The position numbers were made by a program, and so were the translations under genes. From Telluria aromaticivorans (GTDB lineage: Bacteria > Pseudomonadota > Gammaproteobacteria > Burkholderiales > Burkholderiaceae_D): DNA of 64,000 nt. The notes beneath the pieces are model-generated. The model saw only the letters and a list, made by a program, of their open reading frames with translations. It had not been told where the DNA came from and ran no database searches. The DNA lies in assembly GCF_013003915.1 (NCBI RefSeq), contig NZ_JABAIV010000002.1:496001-560000 (forward strand). The letters are read 5' to 3'. This document shows, piece after piece, positions 19,977-28,159 of the stretch (within the stretch, counting starts at the first letter, position 1; each line of letters starts with the position of its first letter).

Positions 19977-20579
19977 CTAGAGGGTGTTTCGCGGATCGCT
20001 CCGGTTGAATGAGAAGTAGGTCCAATCAAGCCGCTTGTCAATAATGTACCGATTGTCATAGTAACCCGCTCGTTGGTGAGTACGATCATACGGGTCTTCA
20101 CGCGGGTACTTCTTTTCAACCAGATTCCGCAACTCGACCAACTGAGCCTTGGCGATTTTGTAGTACTTATTGAAGTCGTCAAAGGCTTCGTGGCGCTTTC
20201 GTTTGATGAGTACGCCTTCTGCATTTAGGGAATAGAACTGGCTGTACCCGGTTGTTTCTGCATCAGTCCTACCAAATACGATCACTGGGTGGGCGTCAGT
20301 TCGGTGGTGGGCAAACGAGTTGCGTAGCTGAATCACCATCACGAGCGGGTTCTTCTGTAGCTTGAAGCCCATCTCGTTAGCGATTGCCATGACGACCTTC
20401 TGTTTCGCAGCGAGAGCCATGACAGAGGTATCCAGAAGGATGTGCCACACGAACGACCACTGATCCTGACGCGTACCGATGTAGTGCGAGATGATCTGGT
20501 TGAACAGGTTCTCGACCATGTCTGCACGGTTGATGACGGTCACCAAGTCCGGTTGTGGCTGCTGTTCTACGTCGCTCAT
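19977..20579 (-). CDS. HEPN-like protein with RX4H motif
   Basis: 200 residues, mostly helical and without a recognised family. Residues about 10-95 make a compact helical block ending in R86-N-S-F-A-H91 (VIQLRNSFAHHR), an RX4H motif like the catalytic pair of HEPN RNases and like the motif in the other HEPN-like protein of this island. The rest is charged, with a Tyr/Arg-rich tail. ATG 20579 is preferred, with AGGGA 7 nt upstream; TTG/ATG codons at 20600 and 20594 are in frame. It is a stand-alone gene with no partner such as an MNT nucleotidyltransferase next to it. Possible roles: toxin, abortive-infection RNase, or a non-catalytic HEPN scaffold. Confidence 0.55.
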   Translation of the reverse strand: MSDVEQQPQPDLVTVINRADMVENLFNQIISHYIGTRQDQWSFVWHILLDTSVMALAAKQKVVMAIANEMGFKLQKNPLVMVIQLRNSFAHHRTDAHPVIVFGRTDAETTGYSQFYSLNAEGVLIKRKRHEAFDDFNKYYKIAKAQLVELRNLVEKKYPREDPYDRTHQRAGYYDNRYIIDKRLDWTYFSFNRSDPRNTL

Positions 20580-20865
20580 GAATTTGTCCCTCATTGACAA
20601 AAGTGCATCCTAGCACGACAGGTAGGCGTCGCCCGCCATGGCGACGACAGCGGTTATTAGCATAAGCACTGCTGCCCTGGGAGGGCATTCCTCGCGCTGC
20701 TTGCTCTCTCATTTGCTGGAGGTGCGTTGAGAGGTAAAGTCTGGCCCTCTAAAGCGTACGATGAGACCTAGACGACGATCCCTGAGTCGCGCCGATGTAA
20801 ATACATCGAGTATATAGGGTGGGCAAGAATGGTCTGTTTTGAAAGGTCTCCCTCATAGGGGAAAA

Positions 20866-21028
20866 CCTAATACACACACCTAAAGAGAAGCTATAACCCA
20901 CAGCTAAGAGAACAGGGTTACCGATTTGGGGGGGTAGGGGGGAAACCTAAGGATACTAGAGATAACCTAAAGACAACTAATGATGCCTAAGTATCCCCTG
21001 TAGTGCAATCCAAAAGGAAAAAACCTAA
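20866..21028. repeat. Phased CCTAA repeat array
   Basis: CCTAA begins at 20866, 20879, 20946, 20966, 20986 and 21024. Between 20946 and 20990 the CTAA/CTAG cores recur about every 10 bp (20947, 20956, 20967, 20977, 20987), one per helical turn. This looks like a binding array (iterons, integrase arms or a repressor operator). Confidence 0.5.
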
Positions 21029-21224
21029 TGGTCTTTCTCCTATGATTTGTACTTACAGCCTACCTATGCCGACTTAGGCTATCCAAAGGTATCTATAGGG
21101 ATGATGGTCTTCCCTGTAGGGGTAGATAGTCTCCCCTTTATTGGGGGCGTATGGTCTCCCTAACCAGTCAGGTGCAATGATCCTGATTGGTGTTTTTTTC
21201 TCCCCTACAGCGGGAACGACAGAA

Positions 21225-21330
21225 CCCCTTAGGGAGGCCGTAGAAGGCCGTAGGGGCGTTTTAAGTGGTGAAGGGCAACAACCCACAGGTGAAGCCTGAA
21301 AACGCCGTATGCGGCTTCCTAGTGCATTTT
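21225..21330 (+). repeat. Structured repeat module, copy A
   Basis: Starts CCCCTTAGGGAGGCCGTA and includes GTTTT, then a hairpin GAAGCC...GGCTTC at about 21290-21318 and CCTAGTGCATTTT. It aligns over about 105 bp with copy B at 21373. Possibly a small RNA or a protein-binding site. Confidence 0.5.
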
Positions 21331-21372
21331 GGAGTGCCTCAACTCATACGCGTGTGTGGCTTCGGTATGAAT

Positions 21373-21483
21373 GCCCCTAGGAGGGCCGTACAGCCCCTGC
21401 AAGGTGTTTTCAGGAGCAGGTGTATACAACCTAAGGGTTGAGCCTGAAAGCAGCGTATACGGCTTCCTGATGCGGCTGCTTTT
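21373..21483 (+). repeat. Structured repeat module, copy B
   Basis: Starts CCCCTAGGAGGGCCGTA, then GTGTTTT, AGCCTGAAAGCAGCGTATAC and GGCTTCCTGATGC. Same order of blocks as copy A, with a weaker equivalent hairpin (AGCC/GGCT plus a G-T pair). It lies just downstream of the integrase stop, on the opposite strand sense. Confidence 0.5.
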
Positions 21484-21554
21484 GCACAGGGATAACTGTT
21501 TCGCAATTCAGCACCAGGTACGCAATACATTAGGCATGGCAGATTACTGTCATC

Positions 21555-23000
21555 CTATGCCCATACAGCGGCCATGGCCTTTTTGACCCACTCAGCTAAT
21601 ACTGCCAACGGATACCCTTGCCCGTATCCAGCGCCAACCCCACGCGTCGTATGACCAAGGATTTGGTCCTGAATGGAATCAGGGCACTGGACGGCCCGCA
21701 AACGGTCTTTCATCGAATGACGCAGGCTATGATTATCCACCTTTGCGTTTTCAAAGCCATTACGACTACGAAGCCACTTAATCAAGGTAGCTGAGACCGT
21801 ATTAATGTTGCATTTGTCTACCGTCGTGTACCGAGGAAACAGGAACTTGGAACCTTTAGACAGCCCCTGAGCGGCTTTGATAGCCTCAATTGCCCTAGGC
21901 GTCAACGGAACCTTGCGAACGCTTGCTTTGTCATTCTTCAATGAGCGCCAAGGGTGTTCCATGAGGTCAATATAAGGGGGTTCGGTATCCAGATGAACAT
22001 CGGCTGATGCCAAGCCCGTGACTTCTGCCAACCTACAGCCGGTTTCGGCCAAAACCGTGATAATACAGCGGGGCTGGTCCCAACCTTTAGCAGAGACCCA
22101 CTCATCCACTACGCGATGCAGGGTCTTTAACTGTGATAATTCAAAAGGAAGACGCTCTTGAGCATCCTTACCGGCATTGGGAATCTCAACGCTGGAAAAC
22201 TGGTTCTTGATGTCGAGTTCGTTTTCCTTGATAGCGCGGCCAACCGCAGCAATGATGCTGTTCAAGTAACGGGCAACGGTCGTCGTCGTGATCGTCTTAC
22301 CGTCTTTATTGTGTTCACCAGCAAGCAGCCATTTCACGAAGTCATTCACGTCTTGGCGACGGATTGAAGCAAGCCCGCGATCTTCCTTGAAGAAGTCCCT
22401 CAGGTAGCCAAAGGCAATCTTTGCCGTCTTAGCGGCCTTCTCAGAGCGCGAAGTAACGTACTGGTCAAGACAATCGCTCAGGGTAAATTCCCGGCGTCCT
22501 TGGACGATTTGCAGCGCCGTAGCCACCACAGGGGATAGATGCAGATCAATATCCCGCTTGGGACTAGTCGCGTAATCCTGTTCATAGGCTTCTTGCAAGT
22601 TGTCCTTTACCCTACGGGGCAGACTGTCCTCAACAATGTCGAAAAAATGGCTTAGCGCCTGTTCGTCCTCATTGGGTGCAGCAGGGTCAATACCTCTATT
22701 CCGAAGTAACGTCTCTGCCTGTGCCAGCGTCCCGACCTTGGACGGATTGCGCAACTCTTCCCATTCCTTGTCATGCTGTGCGGTCAGCTTGACAATCTTG
22801 GGCGCTGCGGTCTTGGGGTCGGAGGTTTGAAGGCTAATTACGATTTGCGATTTACCTGCCCACTCGGAACCCGCTGCTTCCAGCAAGGGCTTGAGGTCCT
22901 CAGGGATGCGGCGGCGGTAGTACAGAAGGGAACTGTTGGGCTTCTTCCAGATGTGTTTCAGCTTGAGGGACACGATTGGGGAGAGGGAAAATAGGGGCAT
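21555..23000 (-). CDS. int: Tyrosine recombinase / site-specific integrase
   Basis: 481 residues. The C-terminal catalytic domain has the full set: R323 (ETGCRLAEVTGL), H424-x2-R427 (NHSLRHSM), H450 (LGHTTRG) and the nucleophile Y459. The middle region (about 170-270) is a SAM-like core-binding domain. The N-terminus (HIWKKPNSSLLYYRRRIPEDL) resembles the DUF6538-type arm-binding region of phage-like integrases. It lies 114 bp from the tRNA-Thr attachment site, the usual place, and almost certainly inserted the element there. Three GTGATAC copies just upstream may be arm-type sites. Confidence 0.94.
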   Translation of the reverse strand: MPLFSLSPIVSLKLKHIWKKPNSSLLYYRRRIPEDLKPLLEAAGSEWAGKSQIVISLQTSDPKTAAPKIVKLTAQHDKEWEELRNPSKVGTLAQAETLLRNRGIDPAAPNEDEQALSHFFDIVEDSLPRRVKDNLQEAYEQDYATSPKRDIDLHLSPVVATALQIVQGRREFTLSDCLDQYVTSRSEKAAKTAKIAFGYLRDFFKEDRGLASIRRQDVNDFVKWLLAGEHNKDGKTITTTTVARYLNSIIAAVGRAIKENELDIKNQFSSVEIPNAGKDAQERLPFELSQLKTLHRVVDEWVSAKGWDQPRCIITVLAETGCRLAEVTGLASADVHLDTEPPYIDLMEHPWRSLKNDKASVRKVPLTPRAIEAIKAAQGLSKGSKFLFPRYTTVDKCNINTVSATLIKWLRSRNGFENAKVDNHSLRHSMKDRLRAVQCPDSIQDQILGHTTRGVGAGYGQGYPLAVLAEWVKKAMAAVWA

Positions 23001-23012
23001 GTGTCAGCATGA

Positions 23013-23090
23013 GTGATACGGGTGTGATACCCATTTGTGATACCACTCGTGCTAGGGACTCTAACTAAATCCCAACCAAATCAATGACTT
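23013..23090. promoter_or_regulatory. Candidate integrase arm-type sites
   Basis: GTGATAC(C) is repeated at 23013, 23024 and 23037 in the same orientation, and ATCAATGACTT is at 23080-23090. Both sequences also occur at the left end (17918 and 17840). They overlap the region where the integrase promoter should be, so autoregulation is also possible. Confidence 0.45.
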
Positions 23091-23113
23091 GGAAGGGTTT
23101 AGGTATTCAAACT

Positions 23114-23127
23114 TGGTGCCGCTGACC
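23114..23127 (+). repeat. Right attachment-site repeat (attR), within tRNA-Thr
   Basis: TGGTGCCGCTGACC, the 3' 14 nt of the tRNA gene including CCA, identical to 17762-17775. Insertion here leaves the tRNA intact because the element restores its 3' end. Confidence 0.8.
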
Positions 23128-23189
23128 GGAATCGAACTGGTGACCTTCGCATTACGAATGCGCTGCTCTACCGACTGAGCTACAGCGGC
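23114..23189 (-). tRNA. tRNA-Thr(CGT)
   Basis: 76 nt with encoded CCA. Acceptor GCCGCTG pairs with CAGCGGC, D-stem GCTC/GAGC, anticodon loop TTCGTAA (anticodon CGT) and T-stem/loop as GTTCGATTCC. It closely resembles E. coli thrW, another known integration target. Its 3' end is one border of the integrated element. Confidence 0.95.
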
Positions 23190-23289
23190 TCTACGTGGGC
23201 GAACCCGACGAAGAACCGTATTCTAGCAAACAACCCAGCACACTTGCTAGTCCGACTCGGCAATTCGCTCCAGAATTGCTACAAAGTCA

Positions 23290-24291
23290 TTATTCGTCGT
23301 GGTAGGCGGTGACCAGCTCCACTTCCGATTTCGAGCCCAGGAACACCGGCACGCGCTGGTGCAGCTTGGTCGGCGGGATCTCCATGATGCGGCCACGGCC
23401 GTCGGTGGCGGCGCCGCCGGCCTGTTCGACGATCATCGCCATCGGGTTGGCTTCGTACATCAGGCGCAGCTTGCCCGGCGACGCAGGGTCGCGCATGTCG
23501 GCCGGGTACATGAAGACGCCGCCGCGGTTCAGGATGCGGTGCACGTCGGCGACCATCGAGGCGATCCAGCGCATGTTGAAGTCCTTGCCGCGCGGGCCGG
23601 TGGTGCCGAGCAGCATCTCGTCCACGTAGCGCTGCACCGGCGGGTGCCAGTGCCGCTTGTTCGACATGTTGATGGCGAACTCCTTGGTGGTTTCCGGGAT
23701 CATCATGTTGCTCTCGGTCAGCACCCAGGAACCCATCTCGCGGTCGAGCGTGAAGCAGTGCACGCCGTTGCCGGTGGTGAGTACCAGCATGGTTTGCGGG
23801 CCGTACACGGCGTAACCTGCCGCCACCTGCTGGGTGCCCGGCTGCAGGAAGTCCTGCTCGGTCGGTTCGGCCATGCCTTCCGGCGCCTTCAGCACGGAGA
23901 AGATGGTGCCGATCGAGACGTTGACGTCGATGTTCGAGGAGCCGTCGAGCGGGTCGAACAGCAGCAGGAATTCGCCCTTCGGATAGCGGCTCGGGATCTG
24001 GCGGATGGTTTCCATCTCTTCCGATGCCATGGCCGCCAGGTGGCCGCCCCACTCGTTCGCCTCAAGCAGGATTTCGTTCGAGATCACGTCGAGCTTTTTC
24101 TGCACTTCGCCCTGGATGTTTTCGGTGTCGGCGCTGCCCAGCACTTCGCCGAGCGCGCCCTTGCTGACCGAATAGCTGATGCGCTTGCAGGCACGGGCGA
24201 CGACCTCGATCAGGAGGCGCAGCTCGGCATTGATGGTCTGGTGCTGGCGTTGTTCTTCGACCAGGTATTGGGTGAGGCTGACGCGTTTCAT
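23290..24291 (-). CDS. fbp: Fructose-1,6-bisphosphatase, class I
   Basis: 333 residues, the normal length. Gluconeogenic enzyme that converts fructose 1,6-bisphosphate to fructose 6-phosphate. The metal/substrate motif [13 protein letters not shown] is intact, with the upstream acidic [14 protein letters not shown] segment and the C-terminal [14 protein letters not shown] loop. The start at 24291 ([10 protein letters not shown]) has AGGG just upstream; an in-frame codon at 24357 would extend into a repeat arm. Single gene between tRNA-Thr and a palindromic element. Confidence 0.96.
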   Translation of the reverse strand: MKRVSLTQYLVEEQRQHQTINAELRLLIEVVARACKRISYSVSKGALGEVLGSADTENIQGEVQKKLDVISNEILLEANEWGGHLAAMASEEMETIRQIPSRYPKGEFLLLFDPLDGSSNIDVNVSIGTIFSVLKAPEGMAEPTEQDFLQPGTQQVAAGYAVYGPQTMLVLTTGNGVHCFTLDREMGSWVLTESNMMIPETTKEFAINMSNKRHWHPPVQRYVDEMLLGTTGPRGKDFNMRWIASMVADVHRILNRGGVFMYPADMRDPASPGKLRLMYEANPMAMIVEQAGGAATDGRGRIMEIPPTKLHQRVPVFLGSKSEVELVTAYHDE

Positions 24292-24314
24292 GAATTCCCT
24301 TTGGTTTGGATGTT

Positions 24315-24416
24315 GTAGGGTGGGCGGCTTCGCCGCCCGCGCGTTCAATCCAAACATGCGTTGTGGCTCGGCATGATCTGGTTGAACGCGCGGGCGGGAA
24401 ACCCGCCCACCCTACG
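24315..24416. repeat. Palindromic intergenic element, copy 2 of 8
   Basis: Left arm GTAGGGTGGGCGGC with hairpin GGGCGGC-ttc-GCCGCCC, right arm with GGGCGGG-aaa-CCCGCCC ending CACCCTACG. It lies between the start of fbp and the end of pepN, both on the minus strand. Confidence 0.88.
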
Positions 24417-24424
24417 GGTTATTG

Positions 24425-27070
24425 TTAATTTGCGAGCGCCTTGGTGACCACTTCGCGTACGTCGTTCGACAGGCGCTGCTGCCCCGCGACCTGCTGCAGC
24501 GCGGTCTTCATGTGCACCTGCAGGCTCGGGGTGAAACGGCGCCAGCGGTCCATCGCGCGTGCCAGGCGGGCGGCAACCTGGGGGTTGAGCCCGTCGAGCA
24601 ATGTCACGTGCTCGGCCCAGAACAGGTAGCCGCTGCCATTCGGGGCATGGAACTGCACCGCATTGTTCATGCAATAGTTCGCGACCAGGCTGCGGGCGCG
24701 GTTCGGGTTGCGCAGGTTGAAGGCCGGGTGGCGCATCAGCTCGCGCACCTTGGCGATGTCGGTGGTCGGGGCCGAGGCCTGCATGGCGAACCATTTGTCC
24801 ACCACCAGCGCCTCGCCCTGGAATTCGTCGTAGAAGCGGGCCAGCTCGGCCTCGGCTTCCGGCGCGCGCGCATGGATCAGGGTGCTGAGCGCGGCGGCGC
24901 GGTCGGTCATGTTGTCGGCATCAACGCACTGGCGCGCCGCCAGCGCGATGGTTTCCTCGTCCGGCGCGGCGTTCAGGTAGGACAGCGCCAGGTTCTTCAG
25001 GGCGCGCTTGCCGGCGGATGCGGCGTCCGGGCTGTACGGTCCGGGCGTCAGGTTGGCCTGGTACTGCGCCATCAGCTCGGTGCGCAGGGCTGCCCCGATA
25101 TTGGCGCGCATGAATTGGCGCGCCACGTGCACGGACAGCGGGTCGACCTCCGACAGCTGCTCGGCGATCATGGTTTCCGATGGCAGCAGCAAGGCCTGTT
25201 CGCGGAAGGCCGGGTCGAGCGATTCGTCGACCAGCATCCGGCGCATCGCCTCGATGAAGGTGTCGTCGAGGCTGAGTTTCGCGTCCACCGCCGTTTCGCC
25301 GGTGAGCTTGAGCAGGCGGCCCATCGCCAGGCGCTGGCCGGCCTCCCAGCGGTTGACCGGGTCGCTGTCGTGGTTGAACAGGTGCAGCAGGTCGGCGTCG
25401 GTATAGCCGCCCTGCAGGATCACGGGCGCCGAAAAGTCGCGCAGCACCGACGCCACCGGCTGTTCGGTCACGCCGGTGAAGACGAAGGTCTGCCGTTCTT
25501 CCAGCAGCTCGAGCACGGCCGTGGTGCCCATGTCCTTGCCGTCCACGGTGAGCGGCATGTCGCGCCCTGCGCGATCGAGCAGGCCGACCGCGACCGGGAT
25601 GTGGAAGGGCAGCTTGGTCGGCTGGCCGGGAGTGGCCGGGCAGCTCTGGAACAGCGTGATGTCATAGGTCTGCGCCGCTTCGTCATAGCGGGTTTCGAAG
25701 CGCAGCTGCGGGGTGCCTGCCTGGCTGTACCAGCGTTCGAACTGGGTAAAATCGCGCCCGCCCGCATCGGCCATCGCCAGGCGGAAGTCGTCGCAGGTGA
25801 CGGCCTGCTCGTCATGGCGCTCGAAATACAGGTCCATGCCCTTGCGGAAGCCTTCACGTCCCAGCAGGGTCTGGTACATGCGCACGACTTCGGCGCCTTT
25901 TTCGTAGACGGTGACGGTATAGAAGTTGTTGATCTCGACGAACGAGTCCGGGCGCACCGGGTGGGCCATCGGGCCGGCATCCTCGGGGAACTGGGCCTGG
26001 CGCAGCGTGCGCACCTGGTCGATGCGGGTGACGGCGCGCCCTAGCTCGGTGCCGATCATGTCCGAGGTGAATTCCTGGTCGCGGAAGACCGTCAGGCCTT
26101 CTTTCAGCGACAGCTGGAACCAGTCGCGGCAGGTCACGCGGTTGCCGGTCCAGTTATGGAAGTATTCGTGCGCCACCACCGCCTCGATGCCCTGGAAATC
26201 GATGTCGGTCGCCACACGCGGGTTGGCCAGCACGAACTTGGTGTTGAAGATGTTCAGGCCCTTGTTTTCCATCGCGCCCATGTTGAAGTCGCTGGTGGCG
26301 ACGATCATGAAGCGGTCGAGGTCGAGCTCGAGCCCGTAGCGCTCTTCGTCCCAGCGGATGCTGTGCTTGAGCGACTGCATCGCATAGTCGGTCTTGTCGA
26401 GGTTGCCCTCTTCGACCCACACCTGCAGCAGCGCGTCGCGCCCGTCTGCAAGGCGGAAGGTCTCTTCCTGGCAGACCAGCTGTGCGGCGACCAGGGCGAA
26501 CAGGTAGGACGGCTTCTTGAACGGGTCTTCCCATTTGGCGTAGTGGCGGCCATCTGCGAGGTCGCCCTCTTCCAGCAAATTGCCGTTGGACAGCAGCACC
26601 GGATAGCGCTCCTTGTTGGCACGCAACATCACCGTGTAGGTCGCCATCACGTCGGGGCGGTCCGGGAAATAGGTGATGCGGCGGAAACCCTCGGCCTCGC
26701 ACTGGGTGAAGAAATTTCCGTTCGACGTGTACAGGCCGCTCAGCGTGGTGTTCTGCTCGGGCACGCACAGCGTTTCGATCTCGAGCGTGGCTTCTTCCGG
26801 CGTGTTCGGGATCGTGAGCAGGGAGCCGTTGACCGCGTAGTCTCCCTCCTGCAATAGCCGGCCATTCAGGCGCAGCGCCACCAGTTCGATGTCTTCGCCG
26901 TAGAGCTCGATCTCGCGCTGGGCGCTGTCCGGGTTGCGGCGCAGGGTCAGCCGGTTGGCCACGACGGTGCGCGTGGGGTCGAGGTCGAAACCGAGTTCCA
27001 CGGTGTCCACCAGGTAGCTCGGCGGAGTGTAGTCACTCCGGTAAATCGTCTGGGGCGTATCGGTGCGCAT
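24425..27070 (-). CDS. pepN: Aminopeptidase N (M1 family zinc metallopeptidase)
   Basis: 881 residues, like E. coli PepN (870). The exopeptidase motif GAMEN is at about 263 and the zinc site HEYFH (HEXXH) at about 300, followed by the second glutamate in LKEGLTVFRDQEF. The C-terminal helical domain (about 550-881) is complete. It releases N-terminal residues from peptides in the cytoplasm during protein turnover. The ATG at 27070 gives the usual N-terminus (TIYRSDYTPPSYLVDTVEL). Confidence 0.96.
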   Translation of the reverse strand: MRTDTPQTIYRSDYTPPSYLVDTVELGFDLDPTRTVVANRLTLRRNPDSAQREIELYGEDIELVALRLNGRLLQEGDYAVNGSLLTIPNTPEEATLEIETLCVPEQNTTLSGLYTSNGNFFTQCEAEGFRRITYFPDRPDVMATYTVMLRANKERYPVLLSNGNLLEEGDLADGRHYAKWEDPFKKPSYLFALVAAQLVCQEETFRLADGRDALLQVWVEEGNLDKTDYAMQSLKHSIRWDEERYGLELDLDRFMIVATSDFNMGAMENKGLNIFNTKFVLANPRVATDIDFQGIEAVVAHEYFHNWTGNRVTCRDWFQLSLKEGLTVFRDQEFTSDMIGTELGRAVTRIDQVRTLRQAQFPEDAGPMAHPVRPDSFVEINNFYTVTVYEKGAEVVRMYQTLLGREGFRKGMDLYFERHDEQAVTCDDFRLAMADAGGRDFTQFERWYSQAGTPQLRFETRYDEAAQTYDITLFQSCPATPGQPTKLPFHIPVAVGLLDRAGRDMPLTVDGKDMGTTAVLELLEERQTFVFTGVTEQPVASVLRDFSAPVILQGGYTDADLLHLFNHDSDPVNRWEAGQRLAMGRLLKLTGETAVDAKLSLDDTFIEAMRRMLVDESLDPAFREQALLLPSETMIAEQLSEVDPLSVHVARQFMRANIGAALRTELMAQYQANLTPGPYSPDAASAGKRALKNLALSYLNAAPDEETIALAARQCVDADNMTDRAAALSTLIHARAPEAEAELARFYDEFQGEALVVDKWFAMQASAPTTDIAKVRELMRHPAFNLRNPNRARSLVANYCMNNAVQFHAPNGSGYLFWAEHVTLLDGLNPQVAARLARAMDRWRRFTPSLQVHMKTALQQVAGQQRLSNDVREVVTKALAN

Positions 27071-27256
27071 AGGGAGGGTCCGCTAAGACAGAAGTTGAAG
27101 TGCTTATTTTACCAACAAGATTTTCCGGCGCCCGCACCATTTGGCATATGTATCGGAATGTACGCCTAGTAACCGCGAGTAAATTATTCTGCGAGAATGT
27201 GGAAGGAGTCCTACGCTAGACGCTCGCACAAGTCCGTATTGACCAGGGAGAGAGTA

Positions 27257-27904
27257 ATGAAACGCCTGATGACCGCCGCCGTGGCGGCCAGCGCGCTGCT
27301 GCTGGCCGGCTGCGCCACCACGATCCGCAGCGATGTGACCACCTTCCACCAGTGGCCCGCGCAGATCGACGACAAGACCTACGTATTCGAAGCACCGCCG
27401 ATGCAGGACGACACGCTGGAATGGCGCGCCTACCAGGACCTGGTGCGCGGCCAGCTGGCGCGCCTCGGTTTCCGCGACGCCGACCAGGGCAAGCCGGCGC
27501 TGTCGGTATCGATGCGCTTCGTCACCACCGACGTGCCGGTGCGCGTGATCGAACCGATGATGTCGCCGTTCTACCATCCGATGGTGCACCCGCTGCGCTA
27601 TTCCTACCGCGGCCGCTACCGGGGCTTCCACAATCCGTATTGGGGTGGCTGGTACAGCCCCGTCCACGATCCGTTCTGGAGCCCGGCCTACCAGGTCTCG
27701 GTCGAGCACCAGTACCGCCGCGAGCTGCAGGTTGGCATCAAGGCGGCAGACGGCAAGCGCCTGTTCGACGTCACCGTGCACAACACCAGCCGGCAGATGT
27801 CGACGCCGGCGGTGATGCCGGCCCTGGTGCAGAGTGCCTTCGAAGGTTTTCCGGGGCCGTCGGGGGTGGCACGGCGGGTGGAGTTGAAGCAGCAGAATGG
27901 TTGA
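27257..27904 (+). CDS. DUF4136-type outer-membrane lipoprotein
   Basis: 215 residues. Signal peptide with lipobox LLLAGC (Cys at 19), so the protein is lipid-anchored. The mature part fits DUF4136: TTFHQWPAQIDDKTYVFE near the start, a central Tyr/Trp/Pro-rich stretch (YRGRYRGFHNPYWGGWYSP) and a C-terminal strand GVARRVELKQ. Function unknown. ATG at 27257 with GGGAGAG upstream is better than an in-frame ATG at 27197 that would precede the signal peptide. It is divergent from pepN and ends in a clear terminator. Confidence 0.82.
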   Translation: MKRLMTAAVAASALLLAGCATTIRSDVTTFHQWPAQIDDKTYVFEAPPMQDDTLEWRAYQDLVRGQLARLGFRDADQGKPALSVSMRFVTTDVPVRVIEPMMSPFYHPMVHPLRYSYRGRYRGFHNPYWGGWYSPVHDPFWSPAYQVSVEHQYRRELQVGIKAADGKRLFDVTVHNTSRQMSTPAVMPALVQSAFEGFPGPSGVARRVELKQQNG

Positions 27905-27921
27905 TTGTTAGTCAGTTCGGG

Positions 27922-27951
27922 AAAAATGGGGCCGCGAGGTCCCATTTTTTT
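27922..27951 (+). terminator. Rho-independent terminator after the DUF4136 gene
   Basis: 9-bp perfect stem AAAAATGGG / CCCATTTTT with a 10-nt loop and a continuing T-run. Starts 18 bp after the stop codon. Confidence 0.85.
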
Positions 27952-27981
27952 ATGACCGTGGAGTACGCTCCGCCAGTGACC

Positions 27982-28115
27982 CGCAGGGTGGGCAAGTTCC
28001 TTGCCCACGCGTTCAACCAGTGGAAGAAAAGCCGCGCGGGCAGCAGCGCCGTGATCTGAACGCGTGGGCGTTCGTAATTTCGGGCATTGCCCGAAATTAC
28101 CCCGCCCACCCTACG
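27982..28115. repeat. Palindromic intergenic element, copy 3 of 8
   Basis: Left arm with GGGCAAG-ttc-CTTGCCC and ACGCGTTCAA; right arm carries an extra perfect 12-bp hairpin (GTAATTTCGGGC, 3-nt loop, complement) at 28074-28100 inserted in the variable position, then CCGCCCACCCTACG. Confidence 0.88.
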
Positions 28116-28159
28116 ATGAGCGTCAATTCTCATGAAGGTAGCCCCAGCCTAGGTCGACA

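Larger units (their letters stand above)
20580..21554. other. 975-bp non-coding, repeat-rich centre of the element
   Basis: No convincing gene. It holds the CCTAA array (20866-21028), several CCCT/AGGG mini-hairpins (near 20848, 21108 and 21133) and two diverged copies of a structured module (21225-21330 and 21373-21483). Short open frames here lack ribosome sites and lie in the repeats, so they are not reported as genes. Confidence 0.55.
17762..23127. mobile_element. Integrated genomic element in tRNA-Thr(CGT)
   Basis: A 5.35-kb segment bounded by TGGTGCCGCTGACC at 17762 and 23114, the second copy being the 3' end of tRNA-Thr. GC and codon use drop clearly between the borders. Contents: a HEPN-like protein with a RuvA-C-like tail, a serine recombinase, a second HEPN-like protein, about 1 kb of non-coding repeats, and a tyrosine integrase pointing inward beside the tRNA. 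No capsid, terminase, replication or conjugation gene is visible, so it would need a helper or moves by integrase alone. Confidence 0.85.

Noticed and set aside
20866..21483. A CRISPR array or integron attC sites
   Set aside because: Repeats are too short or too diverged, without uniform spacers, and no Cas or integron-type integrase. The integrase present is phage-like.
21074..21530. Short frames of 60-71 codons within the element's non-coding centre
   Set aside because: No ribosome sites. They fall in the repeated modules and their shared peptide string is explained by the DNA repeat, though a small protein pair is not fully excluded.
20580..21554. A retron-type msr/msd RNA, considered because of the structured repeats
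   Set aside because: No reverse transcriptase gene anywhere in the element.
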